Shown here: in pieces, positions 30,444-38,995 of the stretch | Layout of the letters: the number at the start of each line of letters is the position of its first letter | Position numbering within the stretch: position 1 is the stretch's first letter | Assembly: GCF_001238295.1 (NCBI RefSeq) | Contig: NZ_LGXZ01000002.1 | Span: 186,001-250,000 of the forward strand | Direction of reading: 5' to 3' | Length of the DNA stretch: 64,000 bases | Source of the DNA: Ruegeria sp. 6PALISEP08 | GTDB taxonomy: Bacteria; Pseudomonadota; Alphaproteobacteria; Rhodobacterales; Rhodobacteraceae | Notes under the pieces: generated by a model | The model's database searches: none | Seen by the model: the letters and a program-made list of their open reading frames with translations, nothing else | Told to the model about the DNA's origin: nothing | Program-made: the position numbers and the translations under genes

Positions 30444-30869
30444 CTACTCCTCAACCGCCAGATCTTCGACGAGGTGGAACCGTTCACAGAGCAATTCCAT
30501 CTTGGCATCAAACCCGCCATTGCGCTCGAAATACCGGCGGTGGTTTTCGCGCCAGTCTTCCAGGGTCTCATTCTCGCCTTCGGCCAACGCAAAGTCTTCG
30601 GCCACGTCGCAATATCGACAGATCGACACTTCAACCGTTTCGATCACCAATGCCGGGCGATCATCCCATTCCAGAGCGATATCCCGCCGCCCTACTACCG
30701 GCGTCGCAGAACTGCCTTCAGGGTAGTCGCGTAAAGCACCGCAAGTCGCCGTTTTCCGACCTGTTCGCACGAGACGCAACAGCTCAGAGCTCAATGAAGC
30801 ATGGTCGCCAAATTTGAAGGTCTGCGCGCCCGGATAGCGCGCCATTACATCATTCAAAGAAACGCTCAT
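30444..30869 (-). CDS. ASCH-domain protein inside the leucine operon
   Basis: 141 residues from the ATG at 30869, one base after the liuB stop; an extension to 30905 would lie in liuB. The ASCH fold is recognised from RTGRKTATCGAL near residue 45, ALEWDDRPALVIETVEV and the C-terminal EGENETLEDWRENHRRYF helix. ASCH domains bind RNA or nucleosides, and some members are ribonucleases or amidohydrolases; no link with leucine is known to me. Translation coupling with liuB and liuD suggests it is made with them. Confidence 0.85.
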   Translation of the reverse strand: MSVSLNDVMARYPGAQTFKFGDHASLSSELLRLVRTGRKTATCGALRDYPEGSSATPVVGRRDIALEWDDRPALVIETVEVSICRYCDVAEDFALAEGENETLEDWRENHRRYFERNGGFDAKMELLCERFHLVEDLAVEE

Positions 30870-30870
30870 C

Positions 30871-32475
30871 TTACATCCTGAACACGCCGAAACGTGTCTC
30901 CTCAATGGGTGCGTTCAGCGCAGCACTCAGCGACAAGGCCAGCACGTCGCGGCTTTTGCGCGGGTCGATGATGCCGTCATCCCATAGGCGGGCCGAAGCA
31001 AAGAGTGGGTGGGACTGCTCCTCAAACATCTCCAACGTCGGCCGTTTGAATTCGGCCTCTTCCTCGGCGGACCAAGTGCCACCCTGCCGTTCGATCCCGT
31101 CGCGTTTGACAGTGGCCAGTACGCCCGCCGCCTGCTCACCGCCCATCACGGAAATCCGCGAATTCGGCCATGTCCACAGGAACCGAGGCTGATAGGCGCG
31201 TCCGGCCATACCGTAGTTTCCGGCCCCGAACGAGCCCCCCACCAGCATCGTAACTTTTGGCACCGAGGTCGTTGCCACCGCCGTCACCAACTTGGCCCCG
31301 TGCCGTGCGATACCTTCGTTTTCGTATTTCCGACCGACCATGAAGCCGGTGATGTTCTGCAGGAACACCAGCGGGATATTGCGCTGCGAACACAGTTCCA
31401 CGAAATGTGCACCCTTCTGGGCGGCCTCGGAAAACAGCACGCCATTGTTGGCGATGATCCCGACGGGGCAGCCTTTCACATGGGCGAACCCGGTTACCAG
31501 CGTCTCGCCGAACCGAGGTTTGAATTCATCAAAGCGCGAGCCATCAACCAGACGCGCGATCACCTCGCGGATGTCATAGGGCGTGCGCAGGTCAGCGGGG
31601 ACCACGCCGAGGATTTCCTCGGGGTCGTAGGCCGGGTCTTCAGGGCTGGCCCAATCCACGGTCTGCAGTCTGCTCAGGTTCAGCGACCCGACCGCGCGGC
31701 GGGCCAGCGCCAATGCATGGGCGTCATCCTCGGCCAGATAATCCGCCACACCGGACAGGCGGGTGTGGACGTCTCCGCCGCCCAGATCTTCGGCGCTGAC
31801 AACCTCGCCCGTTGCGGCCTTGACCAAAGGCGGCCCGGCCAGAAAGATCGTGCCCTGCTCTTTCACGATGATCGTCACATCGGACATCGCAGGCACATAA
31901 GCGCCACCCGCCGTGCACGACCCCATCACCACAGCAATCTGCGCAATCCCCTTCGCGCTCATCCGCGCCTGATTGTAGAAGATACGGCCAAAGTGGTCGC
32001 GGTCGGGGAAGACCTCATCCTGATTAGGCAGATTCGCGCCGCCGCTATCGACCAGATAGATGCAGGGCAGATGGTTTTCCTCGGCAATCTCCTGCGCGCG
32101 CAGGTGTTTCTTGACGGTCATTGGGTAATAGGTGCCGCCCTTCACGGTGGCGTCGTTGCACACCACCATGACATCGCGCCCTTGCACGCGGCCAATGCCC
32201 GCGATCACCCCGGCACAAGGCGCGGCATCGCCATACATTCCATGCGCCGCCGTCGCCCCGATTTCCAGAAACGGAGACCCCGCATCCAGCAGGTTCGCCA
32301 CCCGGCGTCTGGGGAGCATCTTGCCACGGGATTCATGCCGTGCCCGGGATTTCTCGCCGCCGCCCATGCGGGCTGCTTCAGCGGCAGCAGAGATTTGCGC
32401 CAGCGCATCGATATGGGCCGCGCGGTTTGCTTTGTAGCCCTCGGAGGCGGGCATGGCTTTGGATGTGAGTTTCAT
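30871..32475 (-). CDS. liuB: Methylcrotonoyl-CoA carboxylase, beta (carboxyltransferase) subunit
   Basis: 534 residues from the ATG at 32475 ([20 protein letters not shown]), the usual length; a longer frame to 32607 runs into the DUF6602 gene and was rejected. Carboxyltransferase signatures include [35 protein letters not shown] and [20 protein letters not shown]. It transfers carboxyl groups from biotin on LiuD to methylcrotonyl-CoA. Its start lies eight bases after the AT-rich DUF6602 gene and has only a poor ribosome site (AAGAACTAAG). Confidence 0.95.
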   Translation of the reverse strand: MKLTSKAMPASEGYKANRAAHIDALAQISAAAEAARMGGGEKSRARHESRGKMLPRRRVANLLDAGSPFLEIGATAAHGMYGDAAPCAGVIAGIGRVQGRDVMVVCNDATVKGGTYYPMTVKKHLRAQEIAEENHLPCIYLVDSGGANLPNQDEVFPDRDHFGRIFYNQARMSAKGIAQIAVVMGSCTAGGAYVPAMSDVTIIVKEQGTIFLAGPPLVKAATGEVVSAEDLGGGDVHTRLSGVADYLAEDDAHALALARRAVGSLNLSRLQTVDWASPEDPAYDPEEILGVVPADLRTPYDIREVIARLVDGSRFDEFKPRFGETLVTGFAHVKGCPVGIIANNGVLFSEAAQKGAHFVELCSQRNIPLVFLQNITGFMVGRKYENEGIARHGAKLVTAVATTSVPKVTMLVGGSFGAGNYGMAGRAYQPRFLWTWPNSRISVMGGEQAAGVLATVKRDGIERQGGTWSAEEEAEFKRPTLEMFEEQSHPLFASARLWDDGIIDPRKSRDVLALSLSAALNAPIEETRFGVFRM

Positions 32476-32483
32476 CTTAGTTC

Positions 32484-33305
32484 TTAAAACCTCGCATTCC
32501 CTAAGTATTCTGTCATGTTGACTCGTGTTGACGGAGAAGACGCCAAATGTGCATTGATCATAGCGACGAACATGGCCCATGGGCGCTGCGAGAAGTAAGA
32601 ACACCAACTATATCCCGAACGGAGAATTAGGCCTACTTTCTCGGGTAGTTTGTCTTCAACTAATTTGTCCGGGTGATCAGCAGTCTTTGCTGCAATTCGC
32701 GTATTTCCATCCAACGAAAATATGGCGTCGATCAACGCCCCAGCCGCTTGCTGCGCATCAAGTGCATCTCGTGTCGTATTTCGGAAGTTCTCAGTAGTGC
32801 CTGTTTCTGCAGCCAAAACAAAAAAGAAAGGGTGCCAAAGAGCGCTGATATCAACCCCTTCAAATTTAACAGGTTGAGCAAAATATGCAGGACGTAATTG
32901 TGCTGATCTATCTAAGTTTTTAAAGGACGCGCATTTAACGAACGCATCAAAAATCTCTGTCTTGTTCAATTTAGTTTTTATTTCGCCGGCTGCGTAAACA
33001 CATTCCGACGGTAAGATAGAAATTCCTTTCGAAAATATCGGTAGCGTCGCGAATTTGTCGAACAGAATTATATCGAGTTGCTTAGATATAGCTCCTTTTG
33101 AGTCTTGAACGAAACCTGAACACACTCCAACTCGTTCGGGAAGTGCATCTGCAAGTGCCTCATGAAATACCCGCTCAACTTCTGATCCTATTTCACCGGA
33201 ATGCGGAAGCAGGTCACGAATATTCTTTATTTGGTTTTGAATAGCTTTCTCCGCCGTATCCAAACCCAACAGGTATCCAGTATCTCTTGAACCGTTGTCT
33301 TTCAT
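32484..33305 (-). CDS. DUF6602-like protein with PD-(D/E)XK nuclease-like motif, AT-rich
   Basis: 273 residues. The N-terminal half fits DUF6602: a helical start, [20 protein letters not shown], then KQLDIILFD and [13 protein letters not shown]. Asp78 and Glu108-x-Lys110 are arranged like a PD-(D/E)XK nuclease site. The C-terminal half is a helical region without a recognised domain. Base use is unlike its neighbours: bases 32881-32940 and 33061-33120 have 22 and 21 G+C of 60, against 39 of 60 at 33361-33420. It sits between an acyl-CoA synthetase gene (4-base ATGA overlap) and liuB (8-base gap), inside a catabolic operon. Signs of horizontal transfer are strong; a role in defence or nucleic acid processing is inference. 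Confidence 0.75.
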   Translation of the reverse strand: MKDNGSRDTGYLLGLDTAEKAIQNQIKNIRDLLPHSGEIGSEVERVFHEALADALPERVGVCSGFVQDSKGAISKQLDIILFDKFATLPIFSKGISILPSECVYAAGEIKTKLNKTEIFDAFVKCASFKNLDRSAQLRPAYFAQPVKFEGVDISALWHPFFFVLAAETGTTENFRNTTRDALDAQQAAGALIDAIFSLDGNTRIAAKTADHPDKLVEDKLPEKVGLILRSGYSWCSYFSQRPWAMFVAMINAHLASSPSTRVNMTEYLGNARF

Positions 33306-34843
33306 AATTCGTTACCATTCAGGCGGACTTCCCCCGCCGCGCGCGCCTTCAAGTCCCTCCGGATCACCTTCCCGGTCACCGTCATCGGCAGTTCCTCCAG
33401 AAACGCCACCTCGCGCGGGTAGGAATAGTGCGCCAGACGGCCTTTGACCCAATCCTGCAGCTCTCGCTCCGTTGCTTCACCTTCTGGTTTCAGCACCACA
33501 TAGGCCTTGACGATCTCAGTTCGCAGCGGGTCAGGTTTGCCGACCACGCCAACCGTCGCCACCGACGGGTGTGTTAGCAGGCAATCCTCGATCTCGGCCG
33601 GGCCGATCCGGTATCCCGCCGAGGTGATCACGTCATCGTCACGCCCAACAAAGCGCAGATAATCCCCCTCCCACACGCCGCGGTCGCCGGTGATCAACCA
33701 TTCGCCCCGGAACTTCTCAGCCGTCGCCTCAGGTCGGTTCCAGTATTCCAGCAGCATCGCGGCTGAACCGCGCCGGATGGCCACGTCGCCTTCCTCGGTC
33801 GTCGGGTTGCCGTCATCGTCGATCACCGCAACCTCATGCCCCGGCACCGGCTTGCCGATGCAACCGGGCTGAACAGGAAAGTCCTCGGCACAGGATGACA
33901 CGACCATGTTGCATTCGGTTTGGCCGTAAAACTCGTTTATGGTCAGGCCAAACGCTTTTTGCCCCCAGGCCAGCATCTCGGCGCCCAAGGGCTCTCCGCC
34001 AGAGGCGACCGAACGCAGGCCGGGAATCCCCTGATCGGCTGCTTTCAGCATCCGCAACGCCGTGGGTGGGAAGAACACGTTGCGCGCCCCGCCGCGCGCG
34101 ACAATATCGGCGCAGGCTTCGGGCGTGAATTTCTCAAGCCGCGCCGCGACCACGGGAATACCAAGCGCCAGGCCCGGCATCAGCACATCGAACAAACCGC
34201 CGATCCACGCCCAATCCGCCGGCGTCCAAAGGCAATCGCCCGAACGCAGATGATTATGGCTGATCGAAACACCGGGCAGATGCCCCGTCAGCACCCGATG
34301 CCCGTGCAGCGCGCCCTTGGGGCTGCCGGTGGTGCCCGAGGTATAGATCAGCACCGCAGGGTCCTCGGGGCCAGTGTCGGCGAATGGAATAGGCGCACCA
34401 GCCTCAGCTATTTCCGATGCAATCAGAGCCTCAGCCAGATCGCCCAGAAGCGCAGCCCCTGCTGCATCGGTCAGCACAATCTTGGCACCCGCATCACCGA
34501 CCCGCGACCGCAGGGCATCCTGTTTGAACAGTTTGAACAGAGGGACAGAGATCGCTCCGATCTTCCAGATCGCCAGATGCGCCGCGGCGCACCAGGGGGA
34601 CTGACTTAGCAGCACGCCGACACGGTCTCCGGGTTGCACACGGCGCAACAGTGCGCGGGCAAGATCGTCCGTCATCTGGGTCAGCTGACCATAGGTGATA
34701 TTGCACGCATCCGAACCGGTCAGATCAATCAGCGCCACCTGATTGTCGGGACAGCGCAGGCATTGCCGCGCCATGTTCAATCGCCCAGGTACGTCCCAGC
34801 CACCCTCTGGGTGCAATCCCGGTATGCGTTCAGTGTTTAACAC
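33302..34843 (-). CDS. AMP-dependent acyl-CoA synthetase of the leucine/isovalerate cluster
   Basis: 513 residues of the ANL superfamily. The P-loop-like YTSGTTGSPKGA, the aromatic motif EFYGQTECN, the hinge GRDDDVITSAGYRIGP and the catalytic lysine region PMTVTGKVIRRDLK are all present. It resembles medium/short-chain (ACSM-like) synthetases rather than the longer acetoacetyl-CoA synthetase. In this setting it may activate isovalerate or another branched acid. The start codon is GTG at 34843, with an AGGAATTTGAG stretch upstream. It is the first gene of the transcript that continues into DUF6602, liuB, ASCH, liuD, liuE and liuC. Confidence 0.88.
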   Translation of the reverse strand: MLNTERIPGLHPEGGWDVPGRLNMARQCLRCPDNQVALIDLTGSDACNITYGQLTQMTDDLARALLRRVQPGDRVGVLLSQSPWCAAAHLAIWKIGAISVPLFKLFKQDALRSRVGDAGAKIVLTDAAGAALLGDLAEALIASEIAEAGAPIPFADTGPEDPAVLIYTSGTTGSPKGALHGHRVLTGHLPGVSISHNHLRSGDCLWTPADWAWIGGLFDVLMPGLALGIPVVAARLEKFTPEACADIVARGGARNVFFPPTALRMLKAADQGIPGLRSVASGGEPLGAEMLAWGQKAFGLTINEFYGQTECNMVVSSCAEDFPVQPGCIGKPVPGHEVAVIDDDGNPTTEEGDVAIRRGSAAMLLEYWNRPEATAEKFRGEWLITGDRGVWEGDYLRFVGRDDDVITSAGYRIGPAEIEDCLLTHPSVATVGVVGKPDPLRTEIVKAYVVLKPEGEATERELQDWVKGRLAHYSYPREVAFLEELPMTVTGKVIRRDLKARAAGEVRLNGNEL

Positions 34844-34979
34844 CTCAAATTCCTGTTATATTTCTGATGCTTAGCAGGTATTTACCCAACATCGCAGTCA
34901 CCGAAATTTGATGCAGATCAGAGCGAGACGGACACCGCTCTGCGACTTCGGACCCATCAACAGAACCAAAGGCAACAAT

Positions 34980-35582
34980 ATGACTAAGAAACTCGCCGCA
35001 TTGACCCTGTCCACCGCGCTGCTGGCGATGGCCGCCCCTGCGTTTGCCCAATCGCAAGGCGATTGGACCGTTGGCGTTGGTTTGGGCTATCTGGACCCGA
35101 AATCCGACAACGGCACGATCGCAGGCGCGCCTGCCACGATCGACGCAGATACGCGCCCGATCTTCACCGCTGAATACTTCATCCGTGACAACCTGGGCAT
35201 CGAGCTGCTGGCCGCGACGCCGTTCAAACACACCATCGCCCTGGGCGGTGTTGATGCGGCCACGGTAAAGCACCTTCCGCCCACCCTTTCGGTTAACTAT
35301 CACTTCCCGACCAACAGCGCTTGGAAACCCTATGTGGGTGCCGGTTTGAACTACACCATTTTCTTTGACGAACAAACCGCTCTGGGCGATCTCAAGGTCG
35401 ATGACTCCTTTGGTGTCTCGCTGCAGGCCGGTCTGGATTACATGGTCAGCGACAACGGCGCAGTCCGCCTGAACGTACGCTGGTTCGACATCGACTCGGA
35501 CGTGTCGCTGAACGGCACCAATATCGGCACCGCAGAAATCGATCCGTTCCTGGTCGGCGTTTCCTACGTCCATAAGTTCTGA
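34980..35582 (+). CDS. OmpW family outer membrane protein
   Basis: 200 residues from the ATG at 34980. A Sec signal peptide (KKLAALTLSTALLAMAAPAFA) precedes a small beta-barrel: alternating hydrophobic strands such as WTVGVGLGYLD, FTAEYFIRDNLGIELLAATPF, LSVNYHF and the closing FLVGVSYVHKF with terminal Phe, typical of outer membrane proteins. OmpW porins form a narrow channel for hydrophobic molecules. It lies on the opposite strand between the acyl-CoA synthetase and liuA genes and ends at a strong terminator. Confidence 0.88.
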   Translation: MTKKLAALTLSTALLAMAAPAFAQSQGDWTVGVGLGYLDPKSDNGTIAGAPATIDADTRPIFTAEYFIRDNLGIELLAATPFKHTIALGGVDAATVKHLPPTLSVNYHFPTNSAWKPYVGAGLNYTIFFDEQTALGDLKVDDSFGVSLQAGLDYMVSDNGAVRLNVRWFDIDSDVSLNGTNIGTAEIDPFLVGVSYVHKF

Positions 35583-35596
35583 TCCCATTTTCAAAG

Positions 35597-35632
35597 CGCC
35601 CCGCGGTTCCCTCGTCTGCGGGGCGTTTTTTT
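35597..35632 (+). terminator. Rho-independent terminator after the OmpW gene
   Basis: CGCCCCGC and GCGGGGCG (8 bp) flank a 13-base loop and are followed by seven T. It ends the porin transcript just before the 3' end of liuA on the other strand. Confidence 0.9.
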
Positions 35633-35634
35633 CC

Positions 35635-36798
35635 TCAGAGCATTCTGTTCATCATTTCACGACCAATCAGCATCCGGCGAATCTCGCTGGTGCCTGCACC
35701 AATTTCCATCAGCTTGGCATCCCGGAAAATCCGGCTGACTGGTGAATCCGACAGGAACCCCGCCCCGCCCAGCGCCTGAACAGCCTGATGCGCCTGCACC
35801 ATCGCCTGTTCTGATGCATAGAGGCAGCAGGCTGCCGCATCCTGCCGGGTCACATCACCCCGGTCGCACGCCTTGGCGACCTCATAGACATAAGCCCGTG
35901 CCGAATTCATTGCGGTGTACATGTCAGCGATCTTGCCTTGCATCAGCTGGAAGCTGCCGATGGGTTTGCCGAACTGTTTTCGCTCGGCCAAATAGGGCAT
36001 CACCTCATCCAGACAGGCCGCCATGATGCCGGTGCCGATCCCGGCCAGAACGACACGTTCATAGTCCAGCCCCGACATGAGCACGGCAACGCCCTTGCCT
36101 TCTTCACCCAGCACATTCTCGAATGGCACTTCGACATCTTCGAAGATCAGTTCAGCTGTATTCGATCCGCGCATCCCCAACTTGTCGAAATGGGGTGAGG
36201 TCGAAAACCCGTTCATCTCTTTTTCGATCAGAAAGGCCGTGATGCCCTTGGACCCGGCGTCGGGATCAGTCTTGGCGTAGACGACCAGAGTATCCGCGTC
36301 CGGCCCGTTGGTGATCCAGTATTTATTGCCATTCAGGCGGTAGTGATCGTTCCGCTTTTCAGCACGCAGCTTCATCGACACAACGTCCGATCCGGCCGAC
36401 GGTTCCGACATGGCCAGCGCGCCGACATGCTCGCCCGAGATCAGACGCGGCAGGTATTTCTGCTTCTGCTCATCGGTGCCGTTCAGCTTGATCTGGTTCA
36501 CGCAGAGGTTCGAATGCGCCCCGTATGACAGAGATACCGACGCCGACGCGCGCGCGACTTCTTCAACAGCAATCGTATGCGCCAGGTAGGACATCTCAGC
36601 ACCGCCATATTCTTCGGGCACGGTGACACCCAACAGGCCAAGCTCTCCCATCTCTTTCCACAGTTCGTTCGGAAAGGCATTGGTCGAGTCGATTTCAGCC
36701 GCCATCGGCTTAACCCGCTCCTGCGCCCAGCGATGCACCATCTCACGCAGGGCATTCACATCCTCACCCAGATCAAACTTCATCGTGGCCATGAACAT
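35635..36798 (-). CDS. liuA: Isovaleryl-CoA dehydrogenase
   Basis: 387 residues of the acyl-CoA dehydrogenase family. Typical stretches are [34 protein letters not shown] (FAD-binding), [16 protein letters not shown], and [20 protein letters not shown], where the catalytic glutamate of isovaleryl-type enzymes sits in a LDYERVVLA-type motif. It oxidises isovaleryl-CoA to 3-methylcrotonyl-CoA. The start at 36798 has GGAGGG nine bases upstream; internal ATGs at 36792 and 36783 are possible. It stands as its own unit with a palindrome in its leader. Confidence 0.93.
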   Translation of the reverse strand: MFMATMKFDLGEDVNALREMVHRWAQERVKPMAAEIDSTNAFPNELWKEMGELGLLGVTVPEEYGGAEMSYLAHTIAVEEVARASASVSLSYGAHSNLCVNQIKLNGTDEQKQKYLPRLISGEHVGALAMSEPSAGSDVVSMKLRAEKRNDHYRLNGNKYWITNGPDADTLVVYAKTDPDAGSKGITAFLIEKEMNGFSTSPHFDKLGMRGSNTAELIFEDVEVPFENVLGEEGKGVAVLMSGLDYERVVLAGIGTGIMAACLDEVMPYLAERKQFGKPIGSFQLMQGKIADMYTAMNSARAYVYEVAKACDRGDVTRQDAAACCLYASEQAMVQAHQAVQALGGAGFLSDSPVSRIFRDAKLMEIGAGTSEIRRMLIGREMMNRML

Positions 36799-36820
36799 CT
36801 GCGTCTTCCCTCCGCGTTAA

Positions 36821-36834
36821 TGAACAAGTGTTCA
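36821..36834. promoter_or_regulatory. Palindrome TGAACAAGTGTTCA upstream of liuA
   Basis: A 6-bp inverted repeat (TGAACA/TGTTCA) with two central bases sits about 23-36 bases before the liuA start. A second AACAAGT occurs 15 bases away at 36838. The form suits a TetR-family operator for leucine or fatty acid regulation; no regulator gene is in the window. Confidence 0.45.
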
Positions 36835-36891
36835 ATAAACAAGTATCAGCGAATCCCTGCCCGGTCAATCTTTGTGAAACACCGCAAATGC

Positions 36892-36921
36892 AAAACGCCG
36901 CCCAAACGGGGGCGGCGTTGC
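36892..36921 (-). terminator. Terminator-like hairpin between the DegT aminotransferase and liuA
   Basis: On the minus strand AACGCCGCCC, a short loop, GGGCGGCGTT and then TTGCATTTG. The 10-bp stem lies about 40 bases after the aminotransferase stop; the T-rich end is imperfect. Confidence 0.7.
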
Positions 36922-36959
36922 AAAAGATTGAGCGTACGCCGCAGGCGCACTCTGCTGAG

Positions 36960-38150
36960 TTATGATTGGTAAACCGCTCCTACTTCAGTGCGGATAATGC
37001 GGGCAATCAGTTGGCAATCCTCAATCGAAAAGGTCAGTGGCACGCGCATATCCATGACACCCGCCAGAACACGATCACTTTCAGGCATACGCTCACTGTC
37101 GAAATACCGCCAACTGTCATAACGCGACGTAAACCCGGATGGCTCTGCCCCTCCGAACCATTTCAGCTCGACACCACGCGCCGCGCAACGGCTGAGGACG
37201 TCGGCAATCCGCTCAGGCGACCAATCCAGCAGCAAGAACTGGATCGAAGACCCGACATAGGTTTCCTCCTTGGGCCGCTCAACAATGGTCAGGCCCGGAG
37301 TGCCGCGCAATCCGGCCTCAAGCGCGCGATAGCGCTCGTTCCATCGTTCCACCTGCCGGTCCAGATCCCGCAATTGCGGACGCAGGATCGCCGCGCGTAG
37401 ATTGTCCATCCTGCCAGACACGTTGGGCGTCGTATACTTGATCCGATCGAACACCTCGGGTCCTGGTGCGGCCAGATGGCGTTCATACAGCATGTATGAC
37501 CCCGACAGCATGGTGGCCTTGGCCGCCAGCTCCTCATCATCGGTGACCAGCAAACCGCCCTCGCCCGAGTTGACATGCTTGTAGGTCTGGCAAGAAAAAC
37601 ACCCGATTGCGCCCTGCCGCCCCGACAACTGACCGCGCCAGGCCGCACCCATCGTATGCGCGCAATCTTCAATCACGATTACCCCAGCGGCGTCACACAT
37701 CTGCATCAGCCGGTCCATGTCACACAGATGCCCGCGCATATGGCTGAGCATCAGCACGCGCGCCTGATCCAGCTTGCGCTCAAGGTCATCCAAATCGATG
37801 GTCAGGTTTTCCGTAACACCCACAAAGATGGCCCGCCCCCCGACCGAGGCAATCGACCCCGGCACCGGCGCCAGTGTGAACGCGTTTGTCAGAACCGGAT
37901 CACCGGGTTGAACGCCGACCGCGCGCAAGGCCGTGGCCAGTGCATATCCGCCAGAAGACACAGCCAGACAGTATTTTGCCCCCATCTGAGCCGCGAATTC
38001 CTGCTCTAGCAGGGCCGTTTCCCCCAATTCGCCTGGGGCCACGTTATATCGATGCAAACGCCCATGACGCAGAACGACCATAGCCGCCTCAATCGCATCT
38101 TCGGGAAGGGGTTCCTGCTGCGTGAAATTGCCAGAGAATTTTTCGGTCAT
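36960..38150 (-). CDS. DegT/DnrJ/EryC1/StrS family aminotransferase
   Basis: 396 residues, PLP fold type I. The PLP lysine is Lys191 in CQTYKHVNSGEGGLL, and the phosphate/ring contacts include VSSGGYAL and EDCAH (Asp162). These enzymes usually transaminate nucleotide-linked keto sugars, or replace a hydroxyl in secondary metabolism. No sugar-nucleotide or glycosyltransferase genes adjoin it, so the substrate is unknown. It lies 39 bases downstream of the phosphoglycolate phosphatase gene on the same strand and ends at a hairpin. Confidence 0.88.
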   Translation of the reverse strand: MTEKFSGNFTQQEPLPEDAIEAAMVVLRHGRLHRYNVAPGELGETALLEQEFAAQMGAKYCLAVSSGGYALATALRAVGVQPGDPVLTNAFTLAPVPGSIASVGGRAIFVGVTENLTIDLDDLERKLDQARVLMLSHMRGHLCDMDRLMQMCDAAGVIVIEDCAHTMGAAWRGQLSGRQGAIGCFSCQTYKHVNSGEGGLLVTDDEELAAKATMLSGSYMLYERHLAAPGPEVFDRIKYTTPNVSGRMDNLRAAILRPQLRDLDRQVERWNERYRALEAGLRGTPGLTIVERPKEETYVGSSIQFLLLDWSPERIADVLSRCAARGVELKWFGGAEPSGFTSRYDSWRYFDSERMPESDRVLAGVMDMRVPLTFSIEDCQLIARIIRTEVGAVYQS

Positions 38151-38189
38151 GGTCTAGTTCATAGGCTCCGACTGGATCCGGTCAAGGTT

Positions 38190-38861
38190 TCAGGCTGCCG
38201 CACCTATCAGATCGGGCACGAGGCCGGGCAAATCGTCAAAATGGTGCAGCAGGGCTTCTGGCTCCAGTGCCGCCATATCATCCCCAGATGGACCAAAGGT
38301 CACCAGAACCGAAGGCACCCCCGCTGCTTTGGCGGTATTGCGGTCGGTATCCGAGTCACCGATCAGCACGCACCGATCAGGATCACCCCCGGCGCGACGC
38401 GCCGCTTCGCGCAGCGGTGCCGGATCAGGCTTGCGCACCGGCAGCGTATCGGCCCCGACCAACGAGGCAAAGCGGTCTCGCACCCCCATGCGGGTCAGCA
38501 ACAATTCGGCCAGATGTTCCGGTTTGTTGGTGCAAATGCCCACACCGTAACCTGCACTGCACAGCATTTCGACCGCCTGCAAAGCGCCGGGATAGAAACT
38601 GGTGTGGGTGTCGATGTCCTGCGCATAGGCCTCTAGCAGAACTGGATAATAGGCGTGGACGGTGTCCTCATCATAGGCCCCAACGCGCTTTAGCCCCTGG
38701 GTCAACATCATGCGCCCGCCACGCAGTGCTATACCGGAATCTGGCCCGTGGACCAGCACATCGCCATGCCCCATTTCGCGAAAACAATGGTTCGCCGCAG
38801 CCAGCAAATCGCCCGATGTATCCGCCAAAGTGCCGTCCAGATCGAAAATGACTGTACGCAT
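38190..38861 (-). CDS. gph: Phosphoglycolate phosphatase-like HAD hydrolase
   Basis: 223 residues with motif I FDLDGTLADTSGDLLAAAN, the cap domain, motif II ICTNKPE, motif III lysine in RKPDPAPL and motif IV VLIGDSDTDRNTAKAAG. The close match to the Gph pattern (FDLDGTL.DT..DL, KP.P.PL) supports phosphoglycolate as substrate, a by-product of DNA repair and, in some organisms, photorespiration. The start has AGGAGG. It is divergent from glmU, with a 134-base gap between them. Confidence 0.85.
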   Translation of the reverse strand: MRTVIFDLDGTLADTSGDLLAAANHCFREMGHGDVLVHGPDSGIALRGGRMMLTQGLKRVGAYDEDTVHAYYPVLLEAYAQDIDTHTSFYPGALQAVEMLCSAGYGVGICTNKPEHLAELLLTRMGVRDRFASLVGADTLPVRKPDPAPLREAARRAGGDPDRCVLIGDSDTDRNTAKAAGVPSVLVTFGPSGDDMAALEPEALLHHFDDLPGLVPDLIGAAA

Positions 38862-38995
38862 TTAGCCTCCTTGTTCGGCAGGTTTTCGCCGTGCCCTGTT
38901 TCAATCGGCAATCTTGTTTGATGGCCGAACGACTTGCGCCTTTGCCCTCAGCGGATAAAACGGTCCGCAACAAAACACAAAGAGAAAACGATTTC

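Noticed and set aside
32484-33305. Genomic island boundaries or target-site duplications around the AT-rich gene
   Set aside because: I looked at both edges and found no direct repeats, integrase, tRNA or insertion sequence ends; the transferred piece seems to be just the gene.
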